Positions 8,325-16,392 of a DNA stretch of 64,000 nucleotides are shown here, one piece after another. The stretch spans positions 62,001 through 126,000 of the forward strand of contig NZ_JAKIRP010000016.1 of NCBI RefSeq assembly GCF_021646545.1, given 5' to 3'. The notes under the pieces are model-generated. The model ran no database searches and had not been told where the DNA came from. It saw only the letters and a list, made by a program, of their open reading frames with translations. The position numbers and the translations under genes were made by a program. Position 1 is the first letter of the stretch; each line of letters begins with the position of its first letter. Source of the DNA: Chitinophaga filiformis. GTDB lineage: Bacteria > Bacteroidota > Bacteroidia > Chitinophagales > Chitinophagaceae.

Positions 8325-9464
8325 TTAATTCAGTAGTTCTGCCAATTTCTTGTTCAGCGATTCTCCCCTCAGGTTGTTTCCGATGACCTTTCCGTCAGGA
8401 CCGATCAGGAAACCCGCCGGCACAGCTGTTACACCGTAGAGTATACCCGCTTGGTTAGACCATCCTTTCAGGTCAGATACATGGATCCAGGGAACGCCAT
8501 CTTTCTCGATCGCCTCTTCCCATTTCTTTTTATCGCTATCCAGTGATACTGCCAGAATCTCAAAGCCTTTGTCCTTATACAGTTTGTACTGCTCTTTCAG
8601 ATTTGGATTCTCTGCGCGACAAGGGCCGCACCAGCTTGCCCAGAACTCCAGCAACACCGTTTTCCCTCTCAGGTCTTTCAGTGAAACGGGATGTCCATTC
8701 ACATCTTTCATGGTAAAGACAGGCGCCACTGCTCCTTTAGTGGTCAGCTGCACCGACTTGATACGCTGATCTACCTCTTTCCCTTTTTTGGAATTGCGGT
8801 ATTTCGCATTCAGCGCATTGAAGACAGGCGTGATCTCCGTCATATCTTTTTTAAAAGTCAGCGCCTCAGACAAGGCCACTAATGCAAAAACAGAATTCGG
8901 ATGCTCTTTTGCAAACTGTAACTGTTTCTCTGTCCTGTCGGCCACCCGCTGACGGAACCGCTGGTCAACAGCCTTTACAAAGTTGGAATCCGCCCGCTGT
9001 ACTTCTGTACCTGAAGCATAATCGTAATTCGCATTTTTGGTAATAGACATGATGGTGCCGCCGATCGCTTTGTTGTACGCATCTTCCTCCTCATGTACTT
9101 TAGAACCGGTAAATACAGCGTTGCTCAGCGAATCTTTCGAGCTGATGACAATGTTCTCCTTACCAAACTGGAAATAGATCACATCTCCTGTGTACACCGC
9201 CTTCATTTTCCCGTCGCCGTTATGCGCCAACGCCATACGGCAGGTAGCGATACCGGATAACTCACCAGTAAATTTGAAGGTGCCGTCCACTACGTCTGCT
9301 GAATCTTCCTTGCCTCCTCCGGCATTCAGGAAATCAGTGTAGTCGAAATAAACTCTGGCAGGTGCGTTAAGATGACCTATTTTCCCTGTAATGGTAAAGG
9401 TGTTTGATTGGGCCTTTGCAAGCATGGGTAAAAGTGCTGCAAAGAGCAAAACTTGTTTTTTCAT
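8325..9464 (-). CDS. TlpA/ResA-like thioredoxin with N-terminal DUF4369 domain
   Basis: A 379-residue periplasmic redox protein. It has a signal peptide to about residue 19 (AKAQ), then an N-terminal DUF4369-type beta domain (about 22-120), a helical linker, and a C-terminal AhpC/TSA-Redoxin domain with the active site FWASWCGPC (Cys at about 279 and 282). Members reduce or isomerise disulfides outside the cytoplasm, for example in cytochrome maturation, and are numerous in Bacteroidota. The conserved cis-Pro region (GVTAVPAGFLI) is present, so it should be active. It is monocistronic and followed by the large palindrome. The natural target cannot be told from sequence. Confidence 0.9.
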   Translation of the reverse strand: MKKQVLLFAALLPMLAKAQSNTFTITGKIGHLNAPARVYFDYTDFLNAGGGKEDSADVVDGTFKFTGELSGIATCRMALAHNGDGKMKAVYTGDVIYFQFGKENIVISSKDSLSNAVFTGSKVHEEEDAYNKAIGGTIMSITKNANYDYASGTEVQRADSNFVKAVDQRFRQRVADRTEKQLQFAKEHPNSVFALVALSEALTFKKDMTEITPVFNALNAKYRNSKKGKEVDQRIKSVQLTTKGAVAPVFTMKDVNGHPVSLKDLRGKTVLLEFWASWCGPCRAENPNLKEQYKLYKDKGFEILAVSLDSDKKKWEEAIEKDGVPWIHVSDLKGWSNQAGILYGVTAVPAGFLIGPDGKVIGNNLRGESLNKKLAELLN

Positions 9465-9624
9465 GGTTGATTTTGGTAAGTTGGTTGGTTTGCCTCTAAA
9501 CTAATAAATGAAAACAACAAAGATTGTTAATAAATATTAAAGCTGCGAACACCTTCATGCTCTTGACTTTACAAACAAAGAAGGAGCACACCAGTCTACC
9601 AATAAAGTATAGTAAATGACTATG

Positions 9625-10044
9625 TTACTTACCCGGATATTTCTTTTGCAGATAGGCTGCGGATTCTTTTACCAGCTGTTCCAGCACCTGTCCGTCTACA
9701 TCCGACAGCTTTTTTATATAAAGACATCCCTTACCGGCCTTGTACTTTCCAAGCTTGTCAAGCAGCGCCGGGCGATTGTCAAAGCCCATAATATAAAGTG
9801 AGATATTCTGTTTACGCGGAGAAAAACCAACCAGACAGGCATCGCCTTCATGCCCGCTTTCATATTTATAGTGATATTGTCCGAAACCTACTATGCTGGC
9901 GCCCCACATTACCGGCGGGAAACCGGTGGCTCTTTCCATCAGTTGTACAAGATCAAAACAATCCCTCCTCACGTTTTCATCAGTTACATGGTCCAGGAAG
10001 CTGGTAACTGTGTGTTCAGTTGGTTTGGTTTTTTGTTCTGCCAT
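9625..10044 (-). CDS. DUF1801 domain protein
   Basis: 139 residues from the ATG at 10044, which gives MAEQKTKPTEHTV; a longer frame to 10122 has an atypical N-terminus. It matches the DUF1801 (YdhG-like, YjbR-related fold) family, with the conserved SFLDHV..E..R.DC..L..LM stretch, the FPPVMWGASIVGFG core and KGCLYIKKLSDVD near the C-terminus. The family has a small alpha/beta fold and no established biochemical role. There is no signal peptide. It is monocistronic, with REP-like repeats upstream. Confidence 0.85.
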   Translation of the reverse strand: MAEQKTKPTEHTVTSFLDHVTDENVRRDCFDLVQLMERATGFPPVMWGASIVGFGQYHYKYESGHEGDACLVGFSPRKQNISLYIMGFDNRPALLDKLGKYKAGKGCLYIKKLSDVDGQVLEQLVKESAAYLQKKYPGK

Positions 10045-10130
10045 ATAGGGGTTTTTAATGAATACATGTTTAAGGTTAGATATAAAATTAGGGCAAAATA
10101 AAGGCACTTCCAATCTGATCATTCGCTACA

Positions 10131-10325
10131 ATCGGCTCCGTAAATGCCGTGCGTTTGTAGTGTGGTTTCAACCACGGGGAACGTGTGTTTGTAGCGACGT
10201 GTGATACCACCGGGCGTGATAAAACCGGGCAACAAAACATCAATCGGCTCCGTAGGTGCCGTGTGTTTGTAGCGCGGGGTTTTCAACCCCGGGGAAACGG
10301 GTGATTGTAGCAACGTGTGATACCA
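10131..10325. repeat. Two direct copies of a REP-like palindromic repeat
   Basis: Two units of about 80 bases, 10131-10209 and 10243-10325, both start ATCGGCTCCGTA and end GTGTGATACCA. Each contains GTTTGTAG and an inner hairpin with loop TTCAA (GTGGTTTCAACCAC in the first, CGGGGTTTTCAACCCCG in the second). The inner stems differ but stay paired, which is compensatory change and suggests the hairpin is what matters. A related unit lies at 19805-19853. They occupy most of the gap between the DUF1801 and LuxR genes. Confidence 0.8.
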
Positions 10326-10442
10326 TACAAAACACCTATACGAATACAGGTTAATTTTGCGCCACAAAAGTAGCCCGGCATCCCTCATCCATGCATAGTA
10401 AATATTTGACATACTTGTAGTACAATTACTACAACCTGTCGC

Positions 10443-10474
10443 TTGACATTACATTATAAAATATTATAACTTTG
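10443..10474 (+). promoter_or_regulatory. Probable Bacteroidota promoter of the LuxR-type gene
   Basis: TTG at 10443-10445 (-33 region), then a 21-base spacer, then TAACTTTG at 10467-10474, an exact match to the TAnnTTTG -7 element. The ATG follows 54 bases downstream. Confidence 0.6.
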
Positions 10475-10527
10475 CTTTATATGCCTTAAAGGGCCAGTAA
10501 CCATATACCTATTTTATCCGTTAATGA

Positions 10528-11136
10528 ATGAACTATATCCTTATTGCCCATGATTCCTCCATCATGCGTGATGGCCTTTCTCAGATCATTACCATGTTGC
10601 CCGCACCCGTTACCGTACTAATGGTGCAAACCGCAGATGATGTCATGGCAGCTATGAAAAAACAGTCATTTAACCTGCTTATCCTAAGTAGATATTTTCC
10701 GGGTATCGATACCCTGTCAATGATGGATACGATCAGAAAACAATCTCCTGCCACCAGGATATTGCTCTTTTCCTCCCGTAGTGAGAAAGCAACGATCATA
10801 GATTCATTATACCAGGAGGCGGATGCCTATCTCTCCAAAAGTTCTTCAGAAGAGGAAATAGCGCTGACCCTTTCCTCCCTGCTGAAAGAAGAAAAGGATG
10901 TACCCTTATATGTACCCTCATCTTCGAATCCGCTGTCTCAACTTTCTTCCCGTGAAATAGAGGTCATGAACCTTTTGATAAAAGGTTTGCCCCTGTTAAA
11001 AATTGCAGCAAAAATGGAATTGCAGCTGACAACCGTAAGTACTTACAAGACCCGCATTTTTAAGAAACTGGAAATCAGCTCCATAGTGGAACTACTGGAA
11101 AAGATCAATATCTACGGCGCCCGGAGAGCAGTATAG
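10528..11136 (+). CDS. LuxR/NarL-type regulator with degenerate receiver domain
   Basis: 202 residues. The N-terminal half (1-120) has the fold pattern of a response-regulator receiver, but the phospho-acceptor position reads LLILSRYFPGID, so Ser54 replaces the usual Asp. Only one acidic residue of the metal pocket remains (AHD). The conserved Lys (YLSK, about 104) is kept. The C-terminal half is a LuxR HTH (LSSREIEVMNLLIKGLPLLKIAAKM to about 190). It is therefore probably a phosphorylation-independent regulator. No histidine kinase is adjacent. The two coiled-coil genes that follow may be its targets, but a gap of about 146 bases separates them. Confidence 0.85.
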   Translation: MNYILIAHDSSIMRDGLSQIITMLPAPVTVLMVQTADDVMAAMKKQSFNLLILSRYFPGIDTLSMMDTIRKQSPATRILLFSSRSEKATIIDSLYQEADAYLSKSSSEEEIALTLSSLLKEEKDVPLYVPSSSNPLSQLSSREIEVMNLLIKGLPLLKIAAKMELQLTTVSTYKTRIFKKLEISSIVELLEKINIYGARRAV

Positions 11137-11147
11137 ACCATTCAATA

Positions 11148-11241
11148 ACACAGCTGGCGGGCCTTTCCGGTTGATAAATTAAATTTTTATCATTTGAATA
11201 TTATTTTTAACTTTATGAGCCAGCTATCCTGCCAGCTGTGT
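11148..11241. repeat. 11-bp inverted repeat framing an intergenic region
   Basis: ACACAGCTGGC at 11148-11158 is the exact reverse complement of 11231-11241; they enclose 72 AT-rich bases. A -7-like TAACTTTA lies inside. It could be a leader hairpin, a weak terminator or a bipartite operator between the LuxR gene and the next gene. Confidence 0.45.
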
Positions 11242-11282
11242 ATATATACTATTATTAATAGCCCCAAACACCCGGTTTCCAC

Positions 11283-11672
11283 ATGGACAAGTCATTCCGT
11301 ATCATTATCTACATCGTACTTGCACTGACGTGTATCAACGCCCTCATTACCTTCTTTGAGAAAAGCCAGCTGAAACAGATCCAGAAAAATATCGAAGCCT
11401 CTCAGAGAAATATTGACACGGCGCTTAATTACATCAACGCCTCCCGTGCCAGACTGGACTCCCTGCAGGGAGATGTTGACAAGTTCAAGTATTACATCAA
11501 GAACATCCAGGCCAATGTCTCTATTTTAAACACTAAAAAAGAAATAGAGGAAGCGAAGGCAAACGCCAAACTGAAAGAAACAATTAAAGAGCTGAATGAG
11601 AAAGTGCAGAACTTTAAAGAAGAACTGAAAGCCACAGACAGTCTTCCTCCCTTTGACGTAAAACCCCTGTAA
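11283..11672 (+). CDS. Small membrane-anchored coiled-coil protein
   Basis: 129 residues: one N-terminal membrane segment (about 5-25, IIIYIVLALTCINALITFF), then a continuous charged helix from about 27 to 118 with heptad character (KQIQKNIEASQRNIDTALN, EEAKANAKLKETIKELNEKV). The topology suggests an inner-membrane anchor with a long coiled coil. I do not recognise the family. The next gene starts 14 bases after its stop and also encodes a coiled-coil envelope protein, so the two probably act together. Confidence 0.8.
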   Translation: MDKSFRIIIYIVLALTCINALITFFEKSQLKQIQKNIEASQRNIDTALNYINASRARLDSLQGDVDKFKYYIKNIQANVSILNTKKEIEEAKANAKLKETIKELNEKVQNFKEELKATDSLPPFDVKPL

Positions 11673-11686
11673 ACTGACATTAACAT

Positions 11687-12259
11687 ATGAAACCATTCAC
11701 CTTACACAAGCTCTTGCTTGCGATATTTTTCTGCATTGCCGCCACACAGGGACATGCACAGGACCGCCTCAAAACTTTCAAAGACAGTTCAGGCACCAGC
11801 ATCTACAGCATTTACAGAGGCGACACACTGCTCATTCGTTGCGATACCGCATTTATACTGAACAAAACGACTTTCGGCATCTATAAGAAATTCTATGATA
11901 AAACCCGCCAGGGCAACAGCTCCTTCGTAGGTATCATGGACAGCTATGAAAATATGATCCGCCAGCAGGACACTATGCTGCGGCAGAAAGAATTCTATTA
12001 TCAGCAGCTGAAACAACAGTTTGATTCATTGTCCGGCAGCTCCCTCGCTTTCATGGATAAAACCAGTACCAGCCTGCAGGGTATCTCATCCTCCCTCGAT
12101 AAGGCCACTACCAGCCTGGTAGAAACGCAAAAACTACTGGAAGACTCCCGTAAAATGCTGGAAGAAGAACGTAAGAAACGGAACTCCCGGGCCTTGAAAT
12201 TCGGTATCGGCGGTGCGGTGATCGGAGCGCTCGTTGCAGCACTCATTGCCAGCAATTAG
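11687..12259 (+). CDS. Secreted coiled-coil protein with C-terminal membrane segment
   Basis: 190 residues: a signal peptide to about residue 24 (QGHAQ), a short domain with SIYRGDTLLIRCDTAFILN, a helical, Gln/Ser-rich coiled coil from about 85 to 165, a basic patch (EERKKRNSRALKF) and a C-terminal glycine-rich hydrophobic helix (IGGAVIGALVAALIAS). The arrangement suggests a periplasmic rod tethered by its C-terminus. It is probably cotranscribed with the preceding coiled-coil gene. The family and function are unknown. Confidence 0.8.
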   Translation: MKPFTLHKLLLAIFFCIAATQGHAQDRLKTFKDSSGTSIYSIYRGDTLLIRCDTAFILNKTTFGIYKKFYDKTRQGNSSFVGIMDSYENMIRQQDTMLRQKEFYYQQLKQQFDSLSGSSLAFMDKTSTSLQGISSSLDKATTSLVETQKLLEDSRKMLEEERKKRNSRALKFGIGGAVIGALVAALIASN

Positions 12260-12302
12260 CGGTATACAATAACATTTTTAGTTAACTTGCCTCATTCACC
12301 AT

Positions 12303-13193
12303 ATGACCGGGGGGATGAAGGCTATATCTACATATAATATATCGAAGCTGTCCAACATTTTTGCACTGACAGACAGGCGTGATGATTTTCTTTTTATCGG
12401 GGAAGAAAATTACACGCCTTCCACAGAAGAACCTTTCAGAACAGATACATATGCCATTGCCTTTCTGAAACAGGGGCAACTGGGCATCACAGCCGGATTG
12501 AGTACAGGCGTCATTACCGCTCCCTCCCTGCTTACCATCGGTCCATACGTTATACGCAGCATTCACAAGGTGGAAAATAACCCCCGGCTGGACCTCATCT
12601 TCTTTAAGGAAAGTTTCTTCCTGGAAAACCAATCCGATATTTTCTATCTTTTAAAGTATGGCTTTTTTGAGCATGAAGATTCACATATCATTCCCCTGTC
12701 TGCAGAGCAGGTGACGCGGTTTTCTGCTATCTATGAGCTGCTGCGTGCTACCATCCACGAAGCACATCCACACATGGACAATATTGTCAGAAGTTACCTC
12801 AACATCCTGCTCTGTGAAACAGACGTCGCCGCTGCCCGCTTAAAAGCAGCCAATCCGGGAAGCTCCGCCAGAACACATCCCTTGTTAGCAAACTTTAAGA
12901 ACCTGCTGTCCAAAGAGATCTTACAACAACACTCCGTCCGTTTCTATGCGTCCCGTCTGAATGTAACGCCCAAATACCTCTCTGAGGTCATAAAAGAACA
13001 AACAGGCAAAACCGCGGGAGAATGGATAGACCAAACCCTTATCCTGGAAGCCAAAGTATTGCTGCAGCGAAAAGACCTGAGCATTTCACAGATCAGCGAC
13101 CTGCTCAATTTCTCTGACCAATCCGTCTTCGGCAAATTCTTTAAGGTAAATACCGGCATGTCCCCGCTCAACTACCGGAACTCTCTCACGTGA
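12303..13193 (+). CDS. AraC-family transcriptional regulator
   Basis: 296 residues: an N-terminal cupin-like sensor region (about 1-180) and a C-terminal AraC/XylS double HTH (about 195-295) with SVRFYASRLNVTPKYLSEV and the family signature ISQISDLLNFSDQSVFGKFFK..GMSPLNYR. The start ATG is at 12303; the ATG at 12315 is an alternative. It stands upstream of, and in the same direction as, the TetR-efflux operon but is separated from it by about 140 bases. Its ligand and targets are unknown. Confidence 0.9.
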   Translation: MTGGMKAISTYNISKLSNIFALTDRRDDFLFIGEENYTPSTEEPFRTDTYAIAFLKQGQLGITAGLSTGVITAPSLLTIGPYVIRSIHKVENNPRLDLIFFKESFFLENQSDIFYLLKYGFFEHEDSHIIPLSAEQVTRFSAIYELLRATIHEAHPHMDNIVRSYLNILLCETDVAAARLKAANPGSSARTHPLLANFKNLLSKEILQQHSVRFYASRLNVTPKYLSEVIKEQTGKTAGEWIDQTLILEAKVLLQRKDLSISQISDLLNFSDQSVFGKFFKVNTGMSPLNYRNSLT

Positions 13194-13334
13194 ACATTCC
13201 CTCCTCATAAGACCACAACCACGGAAAAAACAACCAATATATCCTCCCAACAGTAAAAACGACGAATAACGCCGTGTTTCTGCCCTTTCCCCAGGCCTCA
13301 TTCTGTATGACCTTTGTTTTGACAATCGAAGATC

Positions 13335-13964
13335 ATGAAAGAGCAGAAAAATCGAATTAAAGACTTACTTCTCCTTACAGCAGAAGCGATGTTTGCTGAA
13401 AATGGTTACGAAGGAACTACCGTCAGGGATATCGCTGCTAAAGCAGGGATCAATCCCGCCCTTATATATTATCATTTTGAGTCGAAAGAGCACCTGTACA
13501 GATCCATCTTTGAACTGAGACTTCGGCTGCTGATGGACTCACTCAGTGCATTGCCGGTAGATGACACAGCCGGCAGCTATGAAAAGCTGCTGAGTTATGT
13601 AACAGTTTACATTGCCGGTATCAGGGACAATTTCTATTTCTACCGTATCCTGAACAGTGAGATATTTTCCTTCCGGAACCACTCTTTCAAGACGGCTATA
13701 CTGGACACAGTAAAAGCCAGCAGCAATATGTTCAGAGAAGTGATAAAGACAGGTGTGGCCAAAAATGAATTCCACGCTATCGACACCGACCTCTTTCTGA
13801 TGACATTATTCCATCTGTTGCATCAGATCATCGGCAGGTCTCCCCTCGCCAGCGAGCTGCTCAACCTGGAAGAGATAACAGAAGAAAGGATTGCTGACCG
13901 CATTAAAAGCTTCATCAGTCATCAACTCTGTTCGCACCGTACTTCTCTGACTCAACAGCCATAA
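13335..13964 (+). CDS. TetR-family repressor of the adjacent efflux operon
   Basis: 209 residues. The N-terminal TetR HTH is clear (LLLTAEAMFAENGYEGTTVRDIAAKAGINPALIYYHF, about 13-50), followed by an all-helical ligand-binding domain with a TetR_C-type pattern. It is the first gene of a unit with TolC, HlyD and MFS genes (17 bases to the TolC ATG), so it very likely represses its own operon until a pump substrate binds. The inducer is unknown. Confidence 0.9.
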   Translation: MKEQKNRIKDLLLLTAEAMFAENGYEGTTVRDIAAKAGINPALIYYHFESKEHLYRSIFELRLRLLMDSLSALPVDDTAGSYEKLLSYVTVYIAGIRDNFYFYRILNSEIFSFRNHSFKTAILDTVKASSNMFREVIKTGVAKNEFHAIDTDLFLMTLFHLLHQIIGRSPLASELLNLEEITEERIADRIKSFISHQLCSHRTSLTQQP

Positions 13965-13981
13965 TAAAAGCGTCAATTACC

Positions 13982-15307
13982 ATGAAAAGTATAATTAAAC
14001 AAGTGCTTATAGTCCTGCCGGCGGTTCTTTTGTCTTTACCTTTGTTTGCACAGGATTCCGTCTATAAAATGTCTCTGCGGGATGTACTGGAACTGGCAAG
14101 ACAGAAAAACAGGCAGATCAATATTGCACAAACAGAAGAAGAGGCAGTCGATGCAGAACTGAGAGATGCACAACGCAGCAAACTGCCGCAGGTAAACATC
14201 AATGGCAGCTACCAACGCTTCAGTAAAGTTACGCTTTATGACGGTGGTCTGTCAGACGGGCATAGTATAAAACGCCCGCCCACGGCAAACAGCGCAGCCC
14301 TGGGCATGGAATCTGCACTTACCATATTTGCCGGTGGCAGGCAGAATGCCGCTATCAGGGAACAACAGATCAGAAAAGACATTGCATCCCTGAACACACT
14401 CGACCTGTCTGGTAACATCTTCCTCCAGGCCATATCCGCCTATCTCAACATCATCCGCCTGCAGGAACAGGACACGGTGATCACTGAACAGATAAGACGC
14501 GCGGAAACACGCGTTAAAAACATAGAAGCATTATTCCGCAATCAGAAAGTAACAAGAAGCGACCTGTTACGAGCACAGCTCATCCTGGACAATCAGAAAC
14601 TTAGCCGTGAACAGAATGAAAACGATCTTGCCATAGCAACCTCCAGGCTGAACGTATTACTGGATCTGCCCCGGCATACGCAAATTGTTCCAACAGATAC
14701 GGTAAACGGCGAGAAGCCTGGAATTGCTTCACTCACAGATCTTGTCAACAATGCGCAGGAAACTTCCTATGCAGTACAGCGACTCAAACAGCAACTGAAA
14801 TTGCAGGAAAACAGGATCAAAGCTATTAAAGGCGCCTACCTGCCCACCCTGCAGTTGTATTCTGCCTACGGTGTGAATTACCCCAACAACCTTATGTTCC
14901 CACCGGTCAACCAGGCATACTCAGTCGGATTTATTGGTGTAAAGGCACAATATAGCCTCTCCTCACTATACCATAATAAGAACAAGGAAAAGGCTGCAAA
15001 GCTTCGTCTGAATGCATTACTGACACAGCAATCAGCGATCAGGGACGATGCAGATCAGGAAGCCGCCGCGCTTTACATCAAATACAGTGAATCCCTTAAC
15101 AGGATAACAGTGGCCAAATCATCTATAGAACAGGCCAGCGCCAACTACAGGATCGTCAGCGCCAAGTACTTTAATCAGCTCGCACTGCTGACCGACCTGC
15201 TGGATGCAGACAATCTTTACCTGGAATCAAAATACAATCTTATCAGATCCCAGACAGACGCACTGGCCTTCTATTACAGATTGCTGTATACAAGCGGTAA
15301 GCTCTGA
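13982..15307 (+). CDS. TolC-family outer-membrane efflux protein
   Basis: 441 residues with a signal peptide (to about 24, LPLFAQ) and the two OEP repeats of the TolC family: long amphipathic helices (LRDVLELARQKNRQINIAQTEEEAVDAELRDAQRSKLPQV) alternating with beta strands. The ...LLTDLLDADNLYLESKYNLIRSQTDALAFYYRLLY end is characteristic of the family. It forms the outer-membrane channel of the tripartite pump completed by the next two genes. No lipobox is present. Confidence 0.92.
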   Translation: MKSIIKQVLIVLPAVLLSLPLFAQDSVYKMSLRDVLELARQKNRQINIAQTEEEAVDAELRDAQRSKLPQVNINGSYQRFSKVTLYDGGLSDGHSIKRPPTANSAALGMESALTIFAGGRQNAAIREQQIRKDIASLNTLDLSGNIFLQAISAYLNIIRLQEQDTVITEQIRRAETRVKNIEALFRNQKVTRSDLLRAQLILDNQKLSREQNENDLAIATSRLNVLLDLPRHTQIVPTDTVNGEKPGIASLTDLVNNAQETSYAVQRLKQQLKLQENRIKAIKGAYLPTLQLYSAYGVNYPNNLMFPPVNQAYSVGFIGVKAQYSLSSLYHNKNKEKAAKLRLNALLTQQSAIRDDADQEAAALYIKYSESLNRITVAKSSIEQASANYRIVSAKYFNQLALLTDLLDADNLYLESKYNLIRSQTDALAFYYRLLYTSGKL

Positions 15308-15344
15308 CCGGCGCCCTTTTTTTAAGTCTTAAACCTTTTACGAT

Positions 15345-16388
15345 ATGTCACAAGCAAACAATACAACGAAGTCCCGGATCAGCCAGATGATAATGACCAG
15401 CATAGCACTCATCATTATCCTGATCGCTGTTTTCTATTTCTATAAATTGTTCAACAGAACACGACACTTTGAAGAAACCAATGACGCCCAGGTTGAGGCC
15501 TATATCAACCCGGTATCAGCAAGAGCCGCAGGTTATATTCAGCAGATATTATTTGAAGAAAACCAATGGGTAAACAAAGGCGATACCCTGGTGATACTGG
15601 ATGACAGGGAATACAGGAATAAAGTACAGGAAGCAGAAGCCGCCCTGCAGGATTCATACGCGCAACAGCTGGTACTGGACGCCAGTATTGCCGCAGCGCA
15701 GTCAGGCACCTATATCAACAAAGATCAGATCTCCTCTGCACAGGCCAGGTTGTGGCAACAGCAGCAGGACATCAAAAGATATGAGAATCTCCTGAAGGAA
15801 GAAGCGGCTACCGGACAAGAGTACGAACAGGTGAAAGCGCGATACGATGTTGCCGTGAGCGATTTCAATGCCGCTAACAATACCCTTAAAACCAGCTATT
15901 CGAAAATTGATGAACTGAAAAGCAGAAAAAGCCTGCTGGCTGCAGACCAGAAAAGAAAAGAAACACAACTGGCCTTCGCCCGCATCAATCTGGGATATAC
16001 CGTGATCATCGCCCCTTATAGCGGACGCCTGGGCAGAAAGGTGATCCAGGAAGGACAGCAGATCCAGGCAGGGCAACCATTGGTTTCTATCGTGAATGAA
16101 AACAGCAAGTGGGTGACCGCCAACTTCAAAGAGACACAGCTATCGGCCATGCGGGAAGGCAAACCGGTGGATATAAAGATCGACGCTATTCCCGGTAAAG
16201 TGTTCAAAGGTACAATCACATCGATCTCGCCCAGTACAGGCGCTAAATTCTCACTGTTACCGCCGGACAATTCAACCGGCAACTTCGTAAAGATCACGCA
16301 GCGCGTCCCTGTAAAAATAGCATTTACTGATACCACCCTTGCTGATGTCAGAGTTGGTATGAATGCAGTCATTATTGTTAAAAAATAG
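15345..16388 (+). CDS. emrA: HlyD/EmrA-type membrane fusion protein
   Basis: 347 residues. An N-terminal cytoplasmic tail and a membrane segment (about 14-33) are followed by the periplasmic adaptor: a split biotinyl-lipoyl domain (ARAAGYIQQILFEENQWVNKGDTLVILDD and ...IIAPYSGRLGRKVIQEGQQIQAGQPLVSIV), a coiled-coil hairpin between them (about 90-210) and a beta-barrel domain. This order is typical of EmrA/HlyD_3 adaptors. It links the MFS pump (stop to start 4 bases apart) to the TolC-like channel. The symbol is by analogy. Confidence 0.9.
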   Translation: MSQANNTTKSRISQMIMTSIALIIILIAVFYFYKLFNRTRHFEETNDAQVEAYINPVSARAAGYIQQILFEENQWVNKGDTLVILDDREYRNKVQEAEAALQDSYAQQLVLDASIAAAQSGTYINKDQISSAQARLWQQQQDIKRYENLLKEEAATGQEYEQVKARYDVAVSDFNAANNTLKTSYSKIDELKSRKSLLAADQKRKETQLAFARINLGYTVIIAPYSGRLGRKVIQEGQQIQAGQPLVSIVNENSKWVTANFKETQLSAMREGKPVDIKIDAIPGKVFKGTITSISPSTGAKFSLLPPDNSTGNFVKITQRVPVKIAFTDTTLADVRVGMNAVIIVKK

Positions 16389-16392
16389 TATC

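Noticed and set aside
10119..10412. 97-codon minus-strand frame upstream of the LuxR gene
   Set aside because: It runs through the two REP-like repeats and owes its length to them; the peptide repeats RYKHT-type words.
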